64,000 nucleotides of DNA from NCBI GenBank assembly GCA_016801845.1, contig CM028916.1, positions 20,820,014 to 20,884,013 of the forward strand, written 5' to 3'. The notes under the pieces were generated by a model that did not search any database, was not told the origin of the DNA, and worked only from the letters and a program-made list of their open reading frames with translations. This DNA is from Polydactylus sextarius (Eukaryota > Chordata > Actinopteri > Polynemidae). The translations under genes and the position numbers were made by a program. Positions 23,629 to 34,926 of the stretch are shown in pieces; within the stretch, counting starts at the first letter, position 1, and each line of letters begins with the position of its first letter.

Positions 23629-26600
23629 ATGAAGGTCATGGAGGTTCATCTGATCACGCATCACGTCTTCTTTGTCCTGCTTGCTTTTGCCGTAAGAGCT
23701 CAAGTAAACCCAGGTAGATATAATATTTATCATTTACTTCGAGGTTCTTCTGCCTCATATAAATATGCTTATGAAGGACACTGTGGTCGCAGCAGGAATC
23801 AAAGTCTGCACATTGCACATGCAGTCAAACAGTTGTTGGTAGAATAACTTTACTCTGCATGATATGAGCCAGTCCATGAGGATATGTCATATTTAAGCTT
23901 AAAATAACTGCTTTATATTCCTGAGGGACAGGCATGTTGACAAGTTGGAGAAGGAAAGCAATTTAAGGTGGGTGGGCTTAAAATGCAAGAATGTAATGTA
24001 TGTGTGCACCTATGAGAGTGTGTGTATGTGGTTTACCTAATGGTCAGACAGCAAATATAGCCAGAACAGGCAGACCTTTCACAAGCAGGGGGCATTCATG
24101 GAAAAAAGTTTCAAAATTTGTAGGCGTAGTTGTAGCTAACACACACACACACACACGCCTACTCTCACTTTCTTTCTCTCACACACACATGCACTCATTT
24201 GACTTTTCCATTTCGAATATTTTCACAGTAAAAGGCCTATTTGTTCTGCTGCTCTCTCAAAGTACATGCCAGTGAGTTCAGTGGGAAGGTGAAAAAAACA
24301 CAGACGTCCCTTAATTACCAGGTAGTGATGTTGAGAATAAACAGTAATATTCTACAGGATGCAGGGAGAAGTTGCCAAATCATGTTAAAACATAAAAATG
24401 TAACTTCTGTTGTGAGCAAAATTATTTCTTTGTTTATTTTTGTTGTTGTTGTTGTTGTTGTTGTTTTTGTTTGTTTTTTGGGTTTTTTTTTTGTACATAG
24501 ATCCAAAGGTGAAATCCAAATTTTAAAAAGATATATCTTACGTGACTGGTAGAAAGTATAAAAAAATAAAATAAAAAAATGAAGAGCAGGCAGCTCTGAG
24601 GCCACTCCCTGTTCATTTTGCTTAGACTGGCACCTACACAGTGATGCCTCTGTTTGGCTTTAGTGGCCGTCCACGGGGCAGGAAGGGGAAGGGGAAGGGG
24701 GGTAAGGGACATGGCTAGGCCACTTTACACCCACCTTCTCACTTCCTGAAAACACACAATAAGGATAAACACTCACATTGCATGTCAAAGTATACAGTTT
24801 ATACACTCACACATTCACACACATGAAAGATAAATTGAAATATGAGCAGTGTTGGTTTTGTGTGTTTGTAGAAATGTGTCGCTATCCGCTGGGTATGACT
24901 GGTGGACAGATTCAGGATGAGGACATCTCTGCCTCCAGTCAGTGGTCTGAGTCGACGGCTGCCAGATTTGGAAGGCATGTGAGATTTAACTTTTTTTAAA
25001 TTTTATATCTTAATTCCATGTTATTTACATTGGAAAAGCATAGCTTAAAACACATCATGATGATACCATTATAGTGCATGCACCATGATAATCTATGATA
25101 ATCTATGATAATCTGTTTCTTTTTCACTGAAAATTCTCTGTTCAGCCCTGGTGGCCATTGTTCGTGCCAAGTTCTTCCTCTGTTTATTCCAAACGAACTA
25201 CCACTTTATACATCTTGCATGCACGTTGGATTTTTTTTCCACCAGAAACTTTGCCTTAGACTTGGCTTCAAAAAAGTAGACAAAAAATATCACCTCAAAC
25301 TCCATTTAGTAGCTTTTCCAGAGCTTTTGTTCAATTCACATGAACTTCATCACTTCATTTGTCATTTAATTGTTTCATGGTAACAGTGCAAAGTCCATAA
25401 ATGGACTAAATAGATCTTGATGTGAGATTCTGCTCTTTCTAACTATATATGAATACAATTCTGGGGTTAAAATTAGGTTTACATTCACTTCAATATGTTG
25501 GGAAAACAGTTATTCTATTTCTTGCCAAGAAGGAGATGAAAGTAAATACAACTCTCATATCAGAGTCAGCTAGAGTCAGCAGCTGGTTAGCTAAGTGTAG
25601 TTTGAAGCTCAGCAGTGATGAGAATTATAGCTATTTAAAGGGAACCAGATCTTATGGCTCTGTTCCTTAAGGCTCATCATTCTTTTTTCTTTTTTGGCTG
25701 CACCACAACACTGGGGCCAAGCCTATAAATGCAAATGAACAAAATGTCTCTACCTGACTGACTAACTGACTGATTAAGTATGTGATGAAGCTGCACTACC
25801 AGTCAGTTCAGTGTTTAAATGCTGAATTTTCATCTGCCAGTCAAATGAGCATGCAATAACAGTAAAGCTTGTTCAAATTTTTCTGCATACTCGTGCGAAT
25901 ATCCCTCTAACTACCTGACCACAGTTTCACACCACATATGTACATCCATCAGCCTTTAAGTCTTGTAAGATGTAAGGTGGAGTCTCCATGGATCAGACTT
26001 GTTTGTCCATCACACCCCAAGCTCAACTGGATTGAGATGTGTGGAATTTGGAGCCAAGTCAACATCTTAAACCATTGTGAACCATTGGTGTAGTGTGGTA
26101 GGGGCATTATCCTGCTGAAAGAGTCTAATACCATCAGCAAACACTGTTTCCATGAAGAGTGGACTTGATGTGCAACAGTATCTTTCCCAGCAGAACATTG
26201 TTCAAAGCGTCACACTGACTCCATCAACTTGTCTTCCTCTCACCGTGCATGATGGTGGTATGTCTTCTCCAGGTGATGATGTAAAAGAAAATGTGATTCA
26301 TCAGACCACACCTTCTTCCATTGCTCTGTGGAATAGCACTGCACAGAATAGGTTTCAGTATGGGCACCCTGAATGGTCTGGGACCATGTAGCCTCATACA
26401 CAACAAACTGTGATGCTCTGTTTGTTCTGACACCTTTCCATCGGAACCAGCATATCAACTACAGTAGCTATTCTGTCAGGTCAGACCACATGGGCTAGCT
26501 TTGGCCACCCATGACTTTGTTTCTGGTTTCCATTCTTTAGACTACTTTAGGTAGGCAAAGTCCACTGCAGACCAGGAGATCAGGAGGCTCTGACACAGTA

Positions 26601-29600
26601 GTGTAGCTTCCAACACCAACACATAAACTTTAAGAACAAATCTTCACTCACTTCCTGCCTTACAAACTTCAACTCTCCTTTAAGGGGTCATAATGTCATG
26701 GCTGGTATATATTGGCATATGTATTTTGGTTATGTATAAAAAGCAGCAGGGTTTACTACCAGGTTTATCAGTGAATCACTGCAAGCAGTGAAATAACTAA
26801 AAGAACTAATCACTAAGTACAGTTGTGTTTCCTTGGTTTGTACCAAAGACCCATTGTAAAGAATAGGCTCATTCAAGAAAGGCAACATCTGCAACGTTCT
26901 GAATATAAAAGTGTGATGAAATGGATATGATGGATATCTATACTGCTGTTGACCAAATGACCAGCAACAACATGGGATAGTCAAAATGTTCTCTTGCAAA
27001 TATAAATTAATTAATATAGCAAAAATCATGCATACTGTAGTGGACTGTGCCTCTTTTTATATTATACCCACCTTCTATTTCTTAACCTCACCTCCTGTTT
27101 TTTTTGCTCTTCAGTCTCTGGAGTATTGGAACTCATTGCCCTTCCTCTCCTTCAGCCTCTGCTATCATATGTCTTCCTCCTCCTCAGACTGGACTTTGAC
27201 AACGGTGATGGTGACGGGGCCTGGTGCCCTGACATTATGTCAGAGCCGGATGGCCACAAAGAGTACCTCCAAGTGGACCTGCGTTCACTGCACTTCATCA
27301 CACTGGTGGGCACACAAGGTCGCCACGCAGATGGAATGGGTAATGAGTTTGCCCAGAGATACATGATCAAGTATAGCCGCGATGGCAGCAGCTGGGTTGG
27401 CTGGCGTGACAGGAAGGGAAGGCAGGTGAGCTCGGGTAGATGACACCACGTATCTGCCTTTCTTTTCCTAGTGACCTCTCACACATATGCTGCAAATCAG
27501 GTCATACCACCTTAAATGGATCAGGTGTATGTGTTTAGACGTGGAGCAAAACTTCCATGACAGGTGGAATATGTTAATATGTTTATTGAAATCAAGATAA
27601 AGGAAAAACTGATCATTGGCTCATCATTCGTTGCTGAGGTAATCCAGACTAAAGTATTTGCTTGCTCCAGTATTGTGAGCTTAAATTAAATTAAACATTA
27701 ACATTAATTCATATGTTAGGCAGGTACGGAGCAGACGAGAACAAGCGTATTTGGCATAAATGACAACACAGAATCTGGCAGTGAGCTGGTGGGACATTCA
27801 GGTTTAAATAATGAGGAAACAGGTGTGTGGCAGGACAAAGTGGAAGGCAGGAAACAAGGGCTGGTGAGATCAAGTTGGGGCATCTGGTATGGCAGCATGG
27901 CAGGAGTATGGCAGGAGACAGAGTAGAAAAATGAAAAGGCCTGAGACATAGGAGAGAATCAGGACCTTATGAAAGTAAAGTAAATTATGGGAGGTACTGG
28001 GTACTTTCACTGCACACGTTGCTAATAATATTCATTACTCTGTTACTTTACTTAATATGGAGGATTTTTATTGCCAGTATCGCTACTTTTTCTTAAGTAA
28101 AGGATCTGAATACTTCCTCCGACACTGGTGATAGAGGCCAAGAAAAAGAATCAAAGAAAGCATTATCACGACTCATTAAAATGCACAAGAATTTGTGGGA
28201 AATGTGATTATTAGTTTTGAATTTTAAGTTTATGGCCACTATTACCACTAATTTATTTCATAATCACATACTGTATTTGTGCTGAAAACTGTTGTCAGCT
28301 ACATGGAAAATATATCATGTATCATCAGGAAATGTGGTCCCCTACAGCTTTTATCCAAAGCATGGTTTGATTTCTTGTTTCGACCAAATTGATACAATCG
28401 TACACCAAACACACTGTTCAAAATCTGGGTCCGCTCATGCTGCCGCTGTTCCTACTTCACATCTATTCCTGACACAGCTCTCTCAATCAGTCTCGTGTAA
28501 TTGCCTCTCCTCTGCCAGGTAATTGAGGGGAACAGGAACGCATATGACGTGGTGCTGAAGGATCTGGAGCCTCCCATCATCGCCCGTTATGTTCGCTTCA
28601 TGCCAGTGACAGACCACTCCATGATTGTTTGCATGAGAGTGGAGCTGTATGGCTGTGAATGGCTGGGTTAGTCATTACTCCACGTTGTCTTTAATAATAA
28701 CCACAATCTATGTTCTATATTTATGTATCTTAGACGGTTTATATCCCATAAGCAAACAGTTGATTAATCAGTCATTCATCTTTGACCTGCTCCTTGTAGA
28801 TGGCCTGATGATGTATAGTATTCCAGATGGGCACCAGATGATCTACAGAGGCCTGGACGTCTACTTTAATGATTCTGTGTATGATGGGGCAACAACTGAG
28901 AAGTAAGGATTTTATTGATATACTGTAATTTCAGCACCATTTATTCTCTTATTTAAAACAGCAACAAATTTACAAATCTAAATAAAGGCTTAATTTTTCC
29001 TCTGCCAGACTAACTAAGGGCCTTGGGCAGCTAACAGATGGCACCTGGGGTCTGGATGATTTCCTCCACAGCCACATCTACAGCATGTGGCCAGGGTACG
29101 ACTACGTGGGCTGGAGCAACAAGAGCTTCCCCAAGGGTTACGTGGAAATGATCTTTGAATTTGACCACGTCCGAAATTTCACCTCCATGAAGGTAAAGAG
29201 ATTCAGGGTGAAACTTTGCTCTGTGAACTGTTTAACACTGAGGAATATTTTCAAACTTGCTGAGTTGACACTATGTGGAACTGAGCTGCACTGCAATGGG
29301 CAGGCGCCCATATTATAATGCTGCTATGTTGAGTTTTATTGAGACATAAAATTTATAAAATGATGCAAAATAGTACAACTGCGTGAAAATGACATTTTCT
29401 GTATAATTAGCCTATTTGTCAGGGGTAAGTGCCATGGCCAGAACTCAGAGATGGAAGACTATGTTTTTCAGTGACAGTGCAGTAAGACATATTAGTCATT
29501 ATACCTGCTCTTGCATCTTCTCATCCTCCAGATTTCACCTATTTTCAGCTCCTCAGTGCAGAAAAATACCCTTTTCTTCATGGTGAAAGAAAGATAATTC

Positions 29601-30297
29601 GCCATATTAAATATGATTTGCATATTCCACTGTCGCTTCCACAGGTTCACTGTAATAACATGTTCAGCCGAGGAGTGAGAATGTTCAGACAGGCCTCCTG
29701 TTACTTCCGCTCGGGCTCAGACTGGGAGGTCGACCCGGTGACCTTTAGGCCCAATGTTGACCGCGTGAGCCAAATTGCACGTTTTGTCACCGTGCCCCTT
29801 GGGGACCGCACAGCCAGCGCCATCAAATGCCGTTTCCACTTCAGTGACCTTTGGATGCTGTTTAGCGAGGTGGCCTTCCAATCAGGTACAACAAAAAAAT
29901 AAAAAATAAAAGATCAGGTGTTGGTATGACCCTCCAGTCAGTGCTACAGCTGCCTCCTTCATCCTCCAGCTTTCATTTCGTTCATTCGTTTAATTTCTTG
30001 CTCGTACAGGCTCAGCTGTGTACAATACATCTCTTGCTCCACGCAAACATGGACACCCTACAAACACACTACCAGGTCAGCAGCTGAACCTTTTTGATTT
30101 TTTTTTCTCTTCACACAGTGACTGTAATTTTGGGGATGTGAGTCAGAGAGCGCAGAAAATTCTGGCAGACAAGAGAGAGAGAGAGAGCAGTCTGGTTTGA
30201 TTTATTATTCAGCTGCTGGGAAGTGATGTGGCAGTACACATAATGGTGCAACTATAATGTTCAGTCAGCCTTAGATATAATCAATATTTGATAAATG

Positions 30298-30345
<48 letters not shown>

Positions 30346-33300
30346 CATCATCTATCATACATGTAACTATGATCTGAGATTGCAGGTGAGTGCAGGTTCT
30401 ACTGAAATGTTTTTTGGTTAAACAGTGCCCCCTGGTGATAGGATTAGAAATGACTCATAGAGAAGATGAATGCTGGCTTCTTGCTGATGTTATAATGAAA
30501 CATGAAAGTTAAGCAATTAAAACGCAATTATTTTGAGATCCACTGCATTAAGAAGCATTAAGAAGAACTTGGATTAAATCAAATTTAATCAAATCCCAAT
30601 CTCTCATCTCAACTTTAACAGGGGAGGATCCGACCCACAAGGTGGATGACAGCAATACAATGATCCTGATTGGCTGCTTGGTTGCTATCATAGCCATTCT
30701 GTTAACTATCATAGTCATCATCCTATGGCGGCAGGTGTGGCAAAAGATGCTTGAGAAGGTGAGACTTTTTTTGTTGGACTTTATGAAAGAAAATGTTTAT
30801 AATATATAAATCTATAGATATGAAGAAGCTCAATCAGGACTTGTCTGAGGCTTTGGTTTGGCTCCTGGGGAGGTATATAATCAAAGAGGGGAAAAATTAC
30901 ATTTTGAATTTATTGTTTTAATAAGAGCGGTTTTATGAGTTGCAGTGGGGCTCCTGTGAAGCCTCACAGCAGTGCAAACTTTTCTGGGGGCTGATGATCT
31001 GGAGAATAAATAATCTCCAACATGAAACATTGAGGAACTCTATGTTGTCCCACGGTTTAAATTAGGGCTTTAATATAATATCCAAGAAGAAACTATGCAT
31101 GTGGACATTTGTTTGGGGGTAAAAGTTGTTTGTTTGTTTTCTATGTTAACCAGGGGTTTACCTGGTTACTCAGTTTATGTTGCATGAATAGCAATTTTCA
31201 GTTCAATTTCAAGTTTACAGATTTCAGTGTGACTTCTTTCACCGATTATTTGACATTCGGCTGCAAATGCTCACATTTTCAGGCCTCTCGTCGCATGTTA
31301 GACGATGAGCTCACAGCTCGTCTCGCCGTCCAGACCCAGGCCTTCTCCTTCCATCACTCCTCTCTGTCCAGCGAGGGTGGCTCCACCTCTAACTCAACCT
31401 ATGAGAGAATCTTCCCACTCTGCGCGGACTACCAGGAGCCATCACGTCTCATCCGAAAGCTGCCTGAGTTTGCTCAGGCCACTGAGCACATCGGTAAAGA
31501 CCATCAAAAGCACAGTGCAATAAATACTGTGCAGGTTTACTACAGTTACGGCTGCTGCAGTGAGTGATTTTGTTTGATTCCCATCAGAATCAAGCACCTC
31601 ATGCAGAGCCCTTGCAGCTGGTGGTTCAGACGGTGCCCCCCACTATGCAGAGGCAGATATCATCAGCCTACAGGAGTCTTCAGACAGCAGCACTTACTCC
31701 ATCACAGCCATCAACATGAATCTCTTTGCTGGCATCGACTCATCCATGAAAGAGTTCCCCAGACACAAGCTGACCTTCAAGGAGAAGTTGGGAGAGGGCC
31801 AGTTTGGAGAAGTATATTGAGCTTTGTAGCTCTAATATTGATTGCCATTGATTTTGGTATATTGACAAAATGATTGGAAAAGGTTATTAAATTAATTGGA
31901 CCATTCTCTGTCTTAAAAATATGGATGTGTCTTTATAGCTCTGGATTTTAAAAGTGATCATGTGAAGTAAAAAAGATATTGCTCTGTGGTAGAAGCACCA
32001 GAGTGTGAAATGCAGTCTCTGTGCAGTGCACACACTGATGAGCAGGCAACACTTGATATTAAACTGAGCTAAACCTGATGTGGGTGACAGGCTGATGTTT
32101 CTATACAGGTGCACTTGTGCGAGGCAGAGGGCATGCAGGACTTTCTGGATGAGGATTTGTCTATAGAGGGGAACAATGAGTCACCTCTGCTTGTCGCTGT
32201 TAAAACATTGCGGGAAGATGCCAACAAGAATGCAAGGTAATAAAGTAACAGATATTTAACCATCAAACAGGTCCAGAATATCTTCAGGCAGAATATCTTC
32301 AAATACCTGTACAGTATGAAGTATGTATCCCCACTGTGCTGCAGGAACGACTTCCTGAAGGAGATCCGCATCATGTCCCGTCTGAGGGACCCGAACATCG
32401 TCCGTCTGCTTGCGGTGTGTGTTGACACAGATCCTCTGTGCATGATCACTGAATACATGGAAAATGGAGACCTGAACCAGTTCCTGTGCAACCTCAGGCT
32501 GAAGGAGACTACAGATGACAACAAAACAGAACAAGAGGAGAAAGAGGAGAAGAGTTTGGTCAGGTAGATTCATATATTTACATAACATTATAAAAATTAT
32601 CAAAGATAATACTGAATGTATGTATTCAGTATACATATATGTATATATTGTATATATGTATATGTACTGTATATATGTGTGCTTATGACTTGTCTTTCTT
32701 TGTGGTCTCCTCTGCTCTTAGCTACAATAAACTGATTGACATGGCAGTACAGATTGCATCTGGTATGAAGTACTTGTCCTCTCTCAATTTTGTGCACCGT
32801 GATCTCGCCACCCGCAACTGCCTCGTGGGTAAGAACTACACGATAAAGATAGCTGATTTTGGCATGAGTCGAAACCTGTACAGAGGAGACTACTACAGGA
32901 TCCAAGGCCGGGCTGTCCTGCCCATTCGCTGGATGTCCTGGGAGAGCATCCTACTGGTGAGTGTCCAGCATCACATGTCCATATTGTCACCAGACTGTAA
33001 CTGGATTTCAGAGGCCTGTCTGTCCTCTCAGGGAAAGTTCACCATGGCCAGTGATGTGTGGGCATTTGGTGTGACGCTGTGGGAGATTCTGACTTTGTGT
33101 AAGGAGCAGCCATACTCCCAGCTATCTGATGAGCAAGTCATTGAAAATACAGGCGAGTTCTTTCGGGACCAGGGCAAACAGGTGAGCATCACATGTTTAT
33201 GCCTTTAAAACAATTGCTTGTGGTTTCTTGTTTTAGGTAATTGCACAAAGTGCCCCTTATTTTCCCTGCATCTCTATCTTTTATAGAGCCACATTTGTTT

Positions 33301-33516
33301 TCATGTTTTCAAATAAAATTATGCCACACCAGAGTGCCTTTAACATATATCCTACATTAATATACTGCATCATACTCCCAGGTGTACCTGCCGAAGCCAC
33401 CATGCTGTCCTGATGCAGTCTACACTGATTTGATGCTGAGCTGCTGGAGGAGAAATGCCAAACAGAGGCCAAGCTTTCAGGAGATGCACACTCAGCTGAT
33501 TGAAAGCCAGGCGTAG
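23629..33516 (+). CDS. ddr2: ddr2, discoidin domain receptor tyrosine kinase 2 (collagen receptor)
   Basis: DDR2 is a single-pass membrane receptor that binds fibrillar collagen and signals through a cytoplasmic tyrosine kinase. Sixteen coding exons join in phase: 23629-23713, 24872-24974, 27188-27425, 28519-28666, 28800-28902, 29009-29192, 29645-29885, 30010-30075, 30622-30758, 31283-31493, 31588-31811, 32109-32236, 32345-32563, 32722-32956, 33032-33181 and 33382-33516. The product is 868 aa (human about 855). Order: signal peptide (about 1-24), discoidin domain starting at CRYPLGMTGGQI and containing the collagen-binding-loop motif SSQWSEST, then the discoidin-like domain with WPGYDYVGW and VHCNNMF. 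A transmembrane helix lies at about 402-424 (MILIGCLVAIIAILLTIIVI). A juxtamembrane region with YQEPSRLIRKLPEF follows. The kinase has GEGQFGE (about 573), VAVK (K near 612), HRDLATRN (D near 723), DFG (D near 741) and the activation-loop DYYRIQGRAVLPIRW. Exon 2 appears to use a GC donor (see findings). The start ATG is chosen because it opens a good signal peptide; a second ATG lies three codons on. Confidence 0.97.
24975..27187. other. ddr2 intron 2 with Tc1-like fossil
   Basis: The intron between the two first discoidin exons. It begins with GC rather than GT and ends with CAG at 27187. It contains a decayed Tc1-like transposon on the opposite strand (about 25950-26610) and otherwise nothing coding. 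Confidence 0.75.
25950..26610 (-). pseudogene. Decayed Tc1-like (Tc1/mariner) transposase
   Basis: Read on the minus strand, broken frames give collinear Tc1 landmarks: STEQWKKVWSDESHF (catalytic aspartate region, about 26340-26300), then LFQQDNAP (around 26125-26100, second catalytic aspartate region), then LTWLQIP and a frame-shifted PNSTHLNPVEL near 26020. Multiple frame changes and stops show that it is inactive. Terminal inverted repeats were not identified. It lies within ddr2 intron 2 in antisense orientation. Confidence 0.8.
27720..27965. repeat. Possible interspersed repeat fragment in ddr2 intron 3
   Basis: The phrases cagaatctggcagtgagctg, then gggacattcaggtttaaata and aggaaacaggtgtg, look like a common fish repeat with a repeated gcaggac-type wording, but I cannot name it. 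Low confidence. Confidence 0.3.
27970..28129 (-). mobile_element. Fragment of the same MITE family as 19352-19889
   Basis: Read on the minus strand this gives ccagtgtcggaggaagtatt, then cagatcctttacttaag, the usual start of the 'stepped acttaagta' family seen at 19352. It is truncated and lies within ddr2 intron 3. Confidence 0.55.
30304..30343. repeat. (AT)n microsatellite in ddr2 intron
   Basis: Uninterrupted AT dinucleotide run. Confidence 0.95.
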
Positions 33517-34170
33517 CAGATGGAACGCATCATTCCTCTCTCCCATGAACTGTCACATTTACTCTCCTCCGAATGAATTTATTTTAAAATTATTTACAGT
33601 TAGAAACAACCCATCAAATGTTTCCCATTTGTTTTACGCTTGCTTGCCATAATGGTGCTGTAAATAAGAATGAATGAGGCAGGGTATACACTTGAACAGA
33701 GTCTTTCATGTAGATAGAATGCAAACTATATGCAAACTATTACTCTGTATATTCACGTCTATATATATTTATTAATTTCTTTTTGTTTCCTGTGCTGTGT
33801 GTATTTATAGAGAAAGCCAAGGTAATCCTAGGTTTTGAAATGCAATTGTATTTTTTTTTTTTTAAATATATTTTCTATGCATATAAATAGTTGTATTGCA
33901 CATTTATGAATGAGAATGTCAGCATTATTGTGTGGCCGTTTTTTTCTAAAAAAAAAAAAAAAAAGTTTATGTCATTGCTTTGTAAGTTTAATTAGAATGT
34001 GTTGAACTATGCAGAAGTCTTCTAACACGTTATAAACGTATTTATATGTTTTTGCAGAAATCAGTGAACTGTATTTTTTTTAAAGTTTAGCAATGAACGA
34101 AAATCTTTAAGAGCTGTCAAACCAAAGAGCCTTGTAAAAAGAAAAATAAATATTCTGTGGCTATTTAACG
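33517..34170 (+). other. ddr2: 3' UTR of ddr2 with poly(A) signal at 34145-34150
   Basis: AT-rich sequence follows the ddr2 stop. AATAAA at 34145-34150 is the last good signal before the hsd17b7 promoter region, so transcription probably ends near 34165-34175. Poly-A and poly-T tracts near 33851 and 33949 are internal. Confidence 0.65.
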
Positions 34171-34427
34171 CCTGCTGCAGATTTCAGCAGCTTTTTGCAC
34201 ACTTTCACCGTTTTGGTCCTCGCTGCTCCCCGTACTTCAAGTTGATTGGCCAGCTGTTTGCTGACATCCAATCGCACCACGCAGCCACTCGTTTATACAG
34301 GCTGCCGTGTTTACACCAGAATCGGACGATGGGCTGAACAAACCGACACGTGTGACGAAAAGGAGCCCGCATCTGATCTGAGACCCGTCCGGATTTCATC
34401 TTCCGCCTCTGCTTGCTCCGCACAAAC
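34171..34427 (+). promoter_or_regulatory. hsd17b7: Probable hsd17b7 promoter with CCAAT, SRE-like and E-box sites
   Basis: This short segment between the ddr2 poly(A) signal and the hsd17b7 ATG contains an inverted CCAAT (attgg 34245-34249), a direct CCAAT (34268-34272), atcgcaccac (34271-34280; 8 of 10 identical to the classic sterol element ATCACCCCAC) and CACGTG (34347-34352). NF-Y plus SREBP sites are the known control pattern of cholesterol-synthesis genes, so sterol control is plausible here. The site calls are by eye and untested. Confidence 0.5.
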
Positions 34428-34874
34428 ATGGAGAGGGTCGTCATTGTCACCGGCGCCAACAGGTGGGTCCGTTAAAAAAAAAAGAAAAAAAAACTAAATC
34501 TAAAAAAAATAAAGTGTCAAGTTGTTGCCAAGTTGACGACGCACAGGAGCTGAGTAACTCTCAACGTGTGTGAATAAAATGTGTTGCAGACAGAATCCTT
34601 GTAGCTTCACACAGGGAGAGTGTTCCTCCTGCTGACTTGAACTGCCTCTAAATCTCTGATAAATGTTTATCTCAGACGGTAAACGCGGTTACGTGGATAT
34701 ACGGGTTTGACACTGTTACAGTCAGATATACACTGAACAAAATGCAGCATGGCGAAAGGCTAGAGGCTAAATTGGCGTCACTATCAGCTCATATTAGCTT
34801 ATGTTAGCAAAGCTAAGCTATATTTATTATTAATTGCAATAATTGACTTAACATAACACATACTATACATTGCC

Positions 34875-34926
<52 letters not shown>

